From an uncultured Collinsella sp. (GTDB taxonomy: Bacteria > Actinomycetota > Coriobacteriia > Coriobacteriales > Coriobacteriaceae), in contig UQIB01000044.1 in NCBI GenBank assembly GCA_900541015.1, positions 1 through 11,843 of the forward strand: a stretch of 11,843 nucleotides of DNA. The letters run 5' to 3'. Positions 6,510 through 11,843 of this stretch are shown here, one piece after another. The notes beneath the pieces were generated by a model. That model was not told the origin of the DNA and did not search any database. It saw only the letters and a program-made list of their open reading frames with translations. A program made the position numbers and the translations under genes. The first letter of the stretch is position 1; every line of letters starts with the position of its first letter.

Positions 6510-7841
6510 CTACTCGTCCTGAGGCTCCTCGTCGGAGCTTGGCTCGGACGCCGGCTCAGGTGCAGGTGCCGGCTCAGGCTCAGGCTCAGGTGCAGGCTCG
6601 GACTCAGATGCCGTCTCAGGCTCGGGCGCCGGTTCAGGCTCGGGCGCCGGCTCAGGCTCGGTCGCAGGAGCGGGTGCAGGTGCCGGCTCAGGCTTGGGCT
6701 CGGACTCAGGTGCGGGCTCGGCATCCGGAGCGCTGTAACCCGAGGGAGCGGACTTCTTCTCGAAGGGCAATACAAAAGTCAGGACGTCGTCCTTGTCCTC
6801 GTCGGCCCACTCGCTTGCATAACGTGCAACCCAATAGCCAACGGCACGGTGCTTGAGCATCTTGCCAAAGACCGTAAGAAATACGGTGACGAAAGCGACC
6901 AGCACCAAGAACAGCGCGAGCGTGACGCCACCGCCGGTAACAATTGCCTCAATACCCGTAGGACGATAGTAGTAGCTATACATACCGACAGAGGCAATGG
7001 CGCCAAAGACGACCGTCAAGATCCATGTGACAACGTTGGCGACCAGGCCCGTCAAAAACTCGGGAAGGAACGAAGCACAGAACAGCTTGGTCTTGTTGTG
7101 CTTAAACGCCGCCCAGACCTTATCGAGCGAAAACGCGCTCTCGACACGCCCGGTCACCGCAAAGTGCATCACGGCGATGTCGGCGAACATCTTAAAGAAG
7201 ACACCCAGAATCGCCGAGGCAATAAGCGCCAGGACAAGCAGGCCAAGCGAACCGAACAGCGCAGCCTCGAGCGCATAAGAACCGTAATAAGAATACGAGC
7301 CCGCAGCGCCAATTACCACGCCCTCCACCAGCGAAAGCACTACACCGATAACGGGAATGGCAGCGATAACCTCGAGCACGACCGAAATAACGCTCGAAAA
7401 GACTCCGAGACCAAACGACGTGGAACGCATCAGCGGACGATCCATGCCGTCATCGATCTTAAGCGACAGATCGCGACCCCACTCGATGCCAAAGCCGGAA
7501 CCGCACACGCTCGCAATGCAAGCTGCCAAAAAGCCGATGGCAGCCGCAATGCCGCCAATAACGGGAATAAACAACACGAGCACTGACACAACGCAAATCA
7601 GCGCCGGCAAAAACGCGATTTGGCATACACGCTGAAGCACGCCCGGAGTCTTGGTCATATCTTGGAACGCCTGAGCCACACAGCCCTTTGGCGCATTCGC
7701 CACGGGCGGTTGCGGAACAAACTGCTGGGGCTGAGGCTGTCCCTGGGGAGCGGGGCCAGCGGCACCGGCATTAGGAGCACCACACACGCCGCAGAACTTG
7801 TCGTTATCGCCCATGGGGGCGCCGCACTGCGAGCAGAACAT
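6510..7841 (-). CDS. Zinc-ribbon, multi-pass membrane protein with Pro/Glu/Ala-repeat tail
   Basis: The 443-residue protein is of unknown function. It opens with a zinc ribbon, C3-x2-C6 and C17-x2-C20 (MFCSQCGAPM...FCGVCGAP). A Pro/Gln-rich linker runs to about residue 55. Hydrophobic segments lie near 75-115, 147-178, 193-218, 256-288 and 300-326, suggesting about six membrane passes. The stretch FADIAVMHFAVTGRVESAF resembles the DUF4013 membrane family, but I hold that loosely. The last 73 residues (371-443) are almost only P, E, A and S, with 26 prolines, none adjacent. The ATG at 7841 is chosen because the zinc ribbon starts there and AAGGGA lies seven bases upstream; the ATG at 7913 would add 24 unrelated residues. 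It lies 149 bases downstream of the YitT gene and may have its own promoter. Confidence 0.85.
   Translation of the reverse strand: MFCSQCGAPMGDNDKFCGVCGAPNAGAAGPAPQGQPQPQQFVPQPPVANAPKGCVAQAFQDMTKTPGVLQRVCQIAFLPALICVVSVLVLFIPVIGGIAAAIGFLAACIASVCGSGFGIEWGRDLSLKIDDGMDRPLMRSTSFGLGVFSSVISVVLEVIAAIPVIGVVLSLVEGVVIGAAGSYSYYGSYALEAALFGSLGLLVLALIASAILGVFFKMFADIAVMHFAVTGRVESAFSLDKVWAAFKHNKTKLFCASFLPEFLTGLVANVVTWILTVVFGAIASVGMYSYYYRPTGIEAIVTGGGVTLALFLVLVAFVTVFLTVFGKMLKHRAVGYWVARYASEWADEDKDDVLTFVLPFEKKSAPSGYSAPDAEPAPESEPKPEPAPAPAPATEPEPAPEPEPAPEPETASESEPAPEPEPEPAPAPEPASEPSSDEEPQDE
6513..6731 (-). repeat. Degenerate repeat coding for an E-P-A-P tail
   Basis: Imperfect hexamers of the type GGCTCAGG/GGTGCAGG (plus strand) encode alternating Glu-Pro and Ala-Pro pairs at the C-terminus of the zinc-ribbon protein. 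The copies differ at third positions, so the tract is not an exact tandem array, though runs such as GGCTCAGGCTCAGGCTCAGG occur near 6570-6590. Such tracts can vary in length between strains and are prone to assembly error. Confidence 0.75.
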
Positions 7842-7990
7842 AGAATCATCCCTTCGTATCTTGAACGAATCACTTGGATCGCAAACGTTGTCTTTAGCAT
7901 CATTATTGCCCAATGTGGGGTCAAATACTCAAAGATGACCGATTTGCAAGGTACACGGCGCCAGCAGGCGGTTCGTTGAATACGTCTGTG

Positions 7991-9013
7991 CTAGTTCGTT
8001 CCGCGGAAGCCCTTGCCGACGATCTCGGAGCTGTCGACAATCGTGATAAAGGCACCCGGATCGACCTCGCGCGCATAGCGGCGCAGTTGCACGGCCTCGC
8101 GACGGCTCAGCACGCTCATGATCACCGTCACGCACTTGCCCGAGAAGGCACCGTAACCGCGGCTGATGGTCGCCGTGCGGTTGAGATGCTTGACGATAAA
8201 CTCCTCGACCTTAAGGGGCTCGGAACAAATGACTGTGCAGACCTTACGAAGGTGAATGCTCTCGATGGCCTTGTCGACCACAAGCGTCTTGGCAAACAGG
8301 CCGAGCACGCAATACAGACCGACACGCGGGCCATACAAAAAGGCCGCGATGGCCACGATGCCGATATCGACCAGCAGTAGGGCACGGCCAATCTCGAGCG
8401 TGGTGCGGCGTTTGAGGATCATAGCGAGAATGTCCGTGCCGCCCGTCGAGGCGCCAATATCAAAGACAATGGCGCTGCCGAGCGCCGGCAGGATCACGGC
8501 AAAGCACAGGTCAAGCCACATATCGCCCGTCATCGAGACATCAGTCGGGATAAAGAGCTCAAACAGCGAAACATAGGCCGAAAGCGCAAACGAGGCGAAG
8601 ACGCTCCAAAGAATCGCCTTGCGCTCCAAAAAGATAAAGCCCAAGACGACGAGAACCGCGTTGATAATCCACATAAAAACGCCGACGGGCAGGGTCGGGA
8701 ACAGCGTGGACAGAATGACCGACACGCCCGAGGTGCCGCCAAAAGCAAAGTGATTAGGGGTTTTAAACGCAACGATGGCGAAGGCCGTAAGAATCAGGCC
8801 CAGATTGAGCTCGGCAAAAAAGCGCGGGAAGCCCGGCTCCTGGCTGCGCTTTTGACCGACACGCTCGCCGCGCTCGATATCGGTGCGATCAACCACGCGC
8901 TCCATCGGCACCACGGGAGGACGATGCACCTCCTCGGCAGCACGCGATGCCGCCTCTGCCGCGGCGGCCTCAATCGCCCATGCCTTGCTTTCTGTTTCGT
9001 GCTCGTCGGCCAT
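7991..9013 (-). CDS. YitT family membrane protein (DUF2179 C-terminal domain)
   Basis: This is an integral membrane protein of the YitT family, whose function is poorly defined. The 340-residue product has a hydrophilic N-terminal stretch (1-65, Ala/Glu-rich, probably helical), then hydrophobic segments from about 70 to 250. These include the family signatures NHFAFGGTSG (87-96) and GASTGGTDI (187-195). The soluble DUF2179 domain (about 255-340) contains RGYGAFSGK and the closing DPGAFITIVDSSEIVGKGF. YitT proteins are usually about 280-290 residues, so the N-terminal extension accounts for the extra length. The start is supported by GAGGGG at 9022-9027, eight bases upstream. It follows the Asp23 operon on the same strand after a 208-base gap with a hairpin, so it is probably transcribed separately. 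Confidence 0.93.
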   Translation of the reverse strand: MADEHETESKAWAIEAAAAEAASRAAEEVHRPPVVPMERVVDRTDIERGERVGQKRSQEPGFPRFFAELNLGLILTAFAIVAFKTPNHFAFGGTSGVSVILSTLFPTLPVGVFMWIINAVLVVLGFIFLERKAILWSVFASFALSAYVSLFELFIPTDVSMTGDMWLDLCFAVILPALGSAIVFDIGASTGGTDILAMILKRRTTLEIGRALLLVDIGIVAIAAFLYGPRVGLYCVLGLFAKTLVVDKAIESIHLRKVCTVICSEPLKVEEFIVKHLNRTATISRGYGAFSGKCVTVIMSVLSRREAVQLRRYAREVDPGAFITIVDSSEIVGKGFRGTN

Positions 9014-9130
9014 TACGGCAACCCCTCGTTAACAATTTGGAAACAATGCGCCCATTAGGGTAACGCGGAACGCGACGATTGCAACCCCTAGTTAGACGAG
9101 CGGTATGCCCACATCGGGGGACATACAAAT

Positions 9131-9168
9131 AACGGCCGGCCACGCTTTTGCTTGCGCGGTCGGCCGTT
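9131..9168 (-). terminator. Hairpin terminator of the amaP-DUF2273-asp23 operon
   Basis: AACGGCCG (9131-9138) pairs with CGGCCGTT (9161-9168). The inner part continues with CC/GG and CGC/GCG pairs separated by single mismatches, leaving an 8-base loop. On the minus strand the stem is followed by ATTTGT, a modest U-run. It lies 53 bases beyond the Asp23 stop and 118 bases before the YitT start. Confidence 0.65.
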
Positions 9169-9192
9169 TAACGTTTTCGCAGATAAAACCTG

Positions 9193-9217
9193 CCAAAACA
9201 AACCTGTCCCTTTTTGG
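9193..9217 (-). repeat. Small hairpin with GGGACAGGTTT loop core
   Basis: On the minus strand CCAAAA (complement of 9212-9217) pairs with TTTTGG (complement of 9193-9198) around a 13-base loop containing GGGACAGGTTT. It begins five bases after the Asp23 stop codon. The same loop core, with one base changed, is carried by the hairpin at 11800-11834. Confidence 0.5.
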
Positions 9218-9221
9218 AAGA

Positions 9222-9737
9222 TTATTCGTGCTGGCTGGTGCGGTGCTCGTACTCCTCGGGGGTGATGACGTCCTCGATGCGCAGGTTGACGCCCGCCACC
9301 TCAAGGCCGGTCATCGCGGCAAGGCGCTCGGTGACGCGCTCCTTGACGTCGTCGAAAATCGCGGGCGCATAGGCGCCGTACTCGATGATGACGGAGATGT
9401 TGACGACCACGCGATTGTCATCGGTGACCTCGACCGTCACGCCCTTGGTCAGATTCTCGGCACCAAACTGCTCCTGCACAAAGTGCATGAGGTTACCCTT
9501 CATGCCCAGAACGTGCGGAACCTCGCGGGTGGCCATGGCAACGATCTTCTCGATCACACCGTTGGAATAGGTCAGCGAGTCCTCGGACTCGTCCGCTTCC
9601 TCGTCGTCCTCATCAGCATCGGACTCGGCCTCGACGAGCGCCTCGTCCTCGAGCGTTACGTCCTCGGCCTCGGCAGCGACGGTCTCGTCTGCCTCGAGCT
9701 CGGTATCGGCCACATCGACCTTCGTATTAAAAGCCAT
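9222..9737 (-). CDS. Asp23/Gls24 family envelope stress response protein
   Basis: Asp23/Gls24 proteins are abundant peripheral proteins linked to cell-envelope stress and held at the membrane by AmaP in staphylococci. The family domain occupies residues 54-171: it begins SLTYSNGVIEKIVAMATREVPHVLGM, continues with VTVEVTDDNRVVVNISVIIEYGA, and closes with VAGVNLRIEDVITPEEY. In front lies a 53-residue extension with 25 Asp or Glu and only one Lys. The product is 171 residues. The start is set by a strong AAGGAGGA at 9741-9748. It is the last gene of the operon, 44 bases after the DUF2273 gene, and the neighbouring amaP strongly supports the assignment. Confidence 0.93.
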   Translation of the reverse strand: MAFNTKVDVADTELEADETVAAEAEDVTLEDEALVEAESDADEDDEEADESEDSLTYSNGVIEKIVAMATREVPHVLGMKGNLMHFVQEQFGAENLTKGVTVEVTDDNRVVVNISVIIEYGAYAPAIFDDVKERVTERLAAMTGLEVAGVNLRIEDVITPEEYEHRTSQHE

Positions 9738-9781
9738 GGTTCCTCCTTATGCCTGCCGCGGATGCGACAGTCGAATACATA

Positions 9782-10159
9782 TTAGCGGCCGCTAAACAGA
9801 CGGCCGAAGAAGTTGACGATCCCGTTCTCGCCGTCGCGAATTTGGCCGATCACGGCGCCGATCAGCACGAAGAATGCAATGACGAGCGTGTCCCACAGGC
9901 CGAGCGTGAGCACCAACACAGCGAGGATAAAGCCCGCGACGGCGCCGAGCGTGGTGTTGGGATGACGCACAGCATAGCTCCAGATGGCAGCGCCCGTACC
10001 CTTGATGAGACCCATAGCCTCGTCAAAATCCGCGGCCGCCGCGTCTTGTAACTCGGTTGCCTCTGCTTTGGAATCAACAGGTTCGCTCGCCGGTGTGGCG
10101 CTCTGGTCAATCGTCAGGCGCGGCGTACGAGCGGTCTTATCTTGATTGGTATCACTCAC
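9782..10159 (-). CDS. DUF2273 small membrane protein of the Asp23 operon
   Basis: The 125-residue protein has a hydrophilic N-terminal part (1-65) and two closely spaced hydrophobic helices (about 70-88 and 90-107) joined by LGLWD, followed by QIRDGENGIVNFFGRLF. The helical hairpin and its tail match DUF2273, whose members are often only about 60 residues, so the N-terminal half is extra. Members commonly sit between amaP and asp23 genes, as here; the role is unknown but presumably in the same membrane complex. Translation starts at GTG 10159, where GGAGG at 10166-10170 is six bases upstream. This overlaps the end of amaP by eight bases, so translation is probably coupled. The frame is open further upstream but is antisense-free shadow of amaP in another frame. 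Confidence 0.88.
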   Translation of the reverse strand: MSDTNQDKTARTPRLTIDQSATPASEPVDSKAEATELQDAAAADFDEAMGLIKGTGAAIWSYAVRHPNTTLGAVAGFILAVLVLTLGLWDTLVIAFFVLIGAVIGQIRDGENGIVNFFGRLFSGR

Positions 10160-10697
10160 CGGAAACCTCCACGGTCTGGACGGTAGTCTTGGACGGCAAA
10201 AAACGGACGCGCGCGGTCGTACCCGGCGTGCCGAGCATGGTGTCGCAAGCTTCCTCGATGCGCCGCTGCATCGCAGTAGCCAGAGACGCCACGTCCTTAT
10301 CGTCAAGCGCGATAGCCTCGACCTTAAAACGGACGTGCGAATCGTCGGAACCTTGGACGCGGGCCTCGACATGCTCGACCATCACGCGATCGTCGCGCTC
10401 TGCAGCAGCCCTGGCGCACGAAGAAAGCGCCGCGAGCGTGACCTCGATATTGCGCTCCCCCGCCGGATGCACGCAGGACGGCTCGCGACGAGCGAACATC
10501 AGGCGGAAGAAGCTTACCAGCACGCCAATCGCCACAACTCCGCCGCATGCCGTCACGGCAATGCGCGGCATGGGGTCGCGCATCAGCAGCATAAAGCGAT
10601 ACGTATACGGCCCCCAAAACTGGCAGACAAGCGTACCCAGCGCCACGATGGCGGCGGCAAGATACACGATCGCTAGGGCTCGTTTGAGTACGCGCAC
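10152..10697 (-). CDS. amaP: AmaP, Asp23 membrane-anchor protein
   Basis: AmaP anchors Asp23 at the cytoplasmic membrane. The 181-residue product has two N-terminal helices (about 7-27 and 47-68) and a soluble Asp23-like domain (about 80-178) with ERNIEVTLAAL and HVRFKVEAIAL strands. It starts at GTG 10697, with GGGAG at 10704-10708 six bases upstream. It is the first gene of amaP - DUF2273 - asp23; its stop overlaps the next start. A TATAAT box on the minus strand at 10748-10753 may serve as its -10 element. The identification rests on topology, domain arrangement and gene order together. Confidence 0.87.
   Translation of the reverse strand: MRVLKRALAIVYLAAAIVALGTLVCQFWGPYTYRFMLLMRDPMPRIAVTACGGVVAIGVLVSFFRLMFARREPSCVHPAGERNIEVTLAALSSCARAAAERDDRVMVEHVEARVQGSDDSHVRFKVEAIALDDKDVASLATAMQRRIEEACDTMLGTPGTTARVRFLPSKTTVQTVEVSGE
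10166..10170 (-). promoter_or_regulatory. Ribosome binding site that decides the DUF2273 start
   Basis: GGAGG on the minus strand lies inside the 3' end of amaP, six bases before GTG 10159. It supports this GTG over the ATG at 10372, which would add 71 Arg- and Pro-rich residues read out of frame through amaP. Confidence 0.75.
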
Positions 10698-10747
10698 GTG
10701 GCGCTCCCTTCAAATCTCGGCTCTCGAAATGCAAAACGGTTCGCATC

Positions 10748-10753
10748 ATTATA
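10748..10753 (-). promoter_or_regulatory. Possible -10 box (TATAAT) of the amaP operon
   Basis: A perfect TATAAT occurs on the minus strand, giving a predicted leader of about 40-45 bases before GTG 10697. No good -35 box lies 16-18 bases upstream; that position falls within the yebC terminator hairpin. The match may therefore be only the U-run of the terminator. Confidence 0.35.
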
Positions 10754-10794
10754 AAAGAGCCGGGTCCGGTGCTCTACGCACGCGGATCCGGCTC
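10750..10794 (-). terminator. Intrinsic terminator of yebC
   Basis: On the minus strand the arms GAGCCGGATCCG and CGGACCCGGCTC pair at 11 of 12 positions (10783-10794 with 10757-10768). An inner GTGC/GCAC stem with a 5-base loop lies between them. TTTTAT follows the stem directly. It lies about 70 bases after the yebC stop and separates yebC from the amaP operon. Confidence 0.8.
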
Positions 10795-10863
10795 ATCTAT
10801 TCCACGAGGCTTGCATGCTCGCTTCATTATGCCCAGATATGCACGGCTTAACCCGTGCGGGCG

Positions 10864-11670
10864 CTACTCCTCCTCGAGGGCAGCGATGACCTCGTCGGTC
10901 ATGTCCATGGTGCTGTAAACATCCTGGACGTCGTCGAGCTCCTCAAGACGGTCGATGAGGCGCTGAACCTTCTTGGCGTCGGCGCCAGAAACCTCGGTCG
11001 GGGTGGTCGGGACCATGGTGGTCTCGGAGCCCTTGACCTGGACGCCCTGCTCCTCGAGCGCCTTGGAGACAGCCATAACGTCGTTGGCAGCAGTCCAGAC
11101 GATCCACTCCTCGCCGGCGTCCTCGTAGTCCTCGCCACCGGCCTCGGCGATGGCCATCATGAACTCATCCTCGTCACCGGCAGCACCGTTGGCGATCATG
11201 GTCTCCTTCTTGGCGTTCTCGTCCAGGATCTCCTTGGCGACGACGATCTGGCCCTTGCGCTCAAACTGGAAGGCGACGGAGCCGGAGGTGCCCAGGTTGC
11301 CACCAGCGTGGGAGAAGGCGGAACGGACATCAGCGGCGGTACGGTTGCGGTTGTCGGTCAGGCAGTCGACGTAGACGGCGACACCGGCGGGACCGTAGCC
11401 CTCGTACACGATGTTCTCGTAGACGGCAGCGTCAGCACCCGAGCCAAAAGCCTTGTCGATAGCGGACTTGATCTTGTCCTTAGGCATGGACTGAGCCTTG
11501 GCCTTGGCAACGGCAGCGGCGAGGCTGGCGTTGTTCTCGGGCAGCGGGTCACCGCCGAGACGGGCAGCAACGGTGATGTTGCGGCTGAGCTTGGAGAAGA
11601 GGGCGGAACGCTTGGCGTCCTGCGCGCCCTTACGATGCTTGGTTGTGGCCCACTTAGAGTGTCCGGACAT
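10864..11670 (-). CDS. yebC: YebC/PmpR family protein (TACO1 type)
   Basis: YebC-family proteins are widespread three-domain cytosolic proteins. They were first annotated as transcriptional regulators, and more recent work links them to the ribosome and relief of stalled translation. The 268-residue product starts with the signature MSGHSKWATTKHRKGAQDAKR (20 residues and one more), then has KLSRNITVAARLGG, YEGYGPAGVAVYVDCLTDNRNRT and a Glu/Asp-rich end (TDEVIAALEEE). Length is slightly above the usual 240-250 residues. The start is fixed by AGGAG at 11677-11681, six bases upstream. It is monocistronic as far as the window shows, with its own terminator at 10750-10794. Confidence 0.96.
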   Translation of the reverse strand: MSGHSKWATTKHRKGAQDAKRSALFSKLSRNITVAARLGGDPLPENNASLAAAVAKAKAQSMPKDKIKSAIDKAFGSGADAAVYENIVYEGYGPAGVAVYVDCLTDNRNRTAADVRSAFSHAGGNLGTSGSVAFQFERKGQIVVAKEILDENAKKETMIANGAAGDEDEFMMAIAEAGGEDYEDAGEEWIVWTAANDVMAVSKALEEQGVQVKGSETTMVPTTPTEVSGADAKKVQRLIDRLEELDDVQDVYSTMDMTDEVIAALEEE

Positions 11671-11799
11671 ACGTGTCTCCTATCGGTTTCGACCTAAAGC
11701 CCAGCGCAGATGCTCGGGCAATATAAACAAACGTCGTTATGATATACCTACTGGCCTGCGAGATAAACCCCAAAATGAAGGCGTCGTGATGATGGCCCC

Positions 11800-11834
11800 C
11801 TTGGTGCAAAGAAACCTGACCCCAATGCACCAAG
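11800..11834. repeat. 9-bp hairpin with GGGTCAGGTTT loop core
   Basis: CTTGGTGCA (11800-11808) pairs perfectly with TGCACCAAG (11826-11834) around a 17-base loop that reads TTGGGGTCAGGTTTCTT on the minus strand. No U-run follows either side. The form resembles short REP-type hairpins and shares its loop core with 9193-9217. Confidence 0.6.
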
Positions 11835-11843
11835 TTAGAACCA

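Noticed and set aside
7957..7975. Small CGCC/GGCG hairpin after the YitT gene as a terminator
   Set aside because: The stem is only 4 bp with no U-run, so whether YitT and the zinc-ribbon gene are cotranscribed cannot be decided from it.
9105..9785. 226-codon plus-strand frame antisense to the Asp23 gene
   Set aside because: It is a shadow of the acidic, biased coding sequence opposite, and the gene order and family motifs support the minus strand.
10855..11697. 280-codon plus-strand frame antisense to yebC
   Set aside because: YebC is clear on the minus strand, and the antisense product is Leu/Gly/Val-rich without family features.

Overview
The window looks like a chromosomal segment of a GC-rich Gram-positive bacterium, most likely an actinobacterium of class Coriobacteriia (Collinsella-like). 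This rests on protein flavour, the Asp23/AmaP/DUF2273 set, strong GGAGG ribosome binding sites and some GTG starts. The genus is inference; no marker gene proves it.

Layout, left to right. A probable C-terminal scrap of a plus-strand gene (2-73) converges on the chaperonin operon groES-groEL, which reads on the minus strand (groEL 162-1799, groES 1896-2189). Upstream of groES is a 919-bp stretch with no convincing gene. It holds a 211-bp near-perfect palindrome (2327-2537), an inverted pair of a 24-nt motif (2614-2637 and 2828-2851) and a smaller hairpin. Two divergent hydrolase genes follow and share a 168-bp spacer: a YtcJ-type amidohydrolase (minus, 3109-4746) and an M20-family aminoacylase-type amidohydrolase (plus, 4915-6378). 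The M20 gene ends at a strong 16-bp hairpin, the probable bidirectional terminator facing a minus-strand zinc-ribbon membrane protein with a Pro/Glu/Ala-repeat tail (6510-7841).

Further right, still on the minus strand, are a YitT/DUF2179 membrane protein (7991-9013) and the envelope-stress type operon amaP - DUF2273 protein - Asp23/Gls24 protein (10697 down to 9222), closed by a hairpin at 9131-9168. Then comes yebC (10864-11670) with its own terminator at 10750-10794. In the operon, AmaP and the DUF2273 protein are predicted membrane proteins and AmaP-type proteins anchor Asp23 to the membrane. GroES and GroEL form the standard folding chamber. The two hydrolases may share a control region but have no proven common pathway.

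The gene content is mostly conserved housekeeping, and I see no clear undescribed multigene system, CRISPR array, tRNA, rRNA or insertion sequence. The most unusual material is non-coding: the large palindrome upstream of groES, and two hairpins (9193-9217 and 11800-11834) that share the loop core GGGwCAGGTTT but have unrelated stems.
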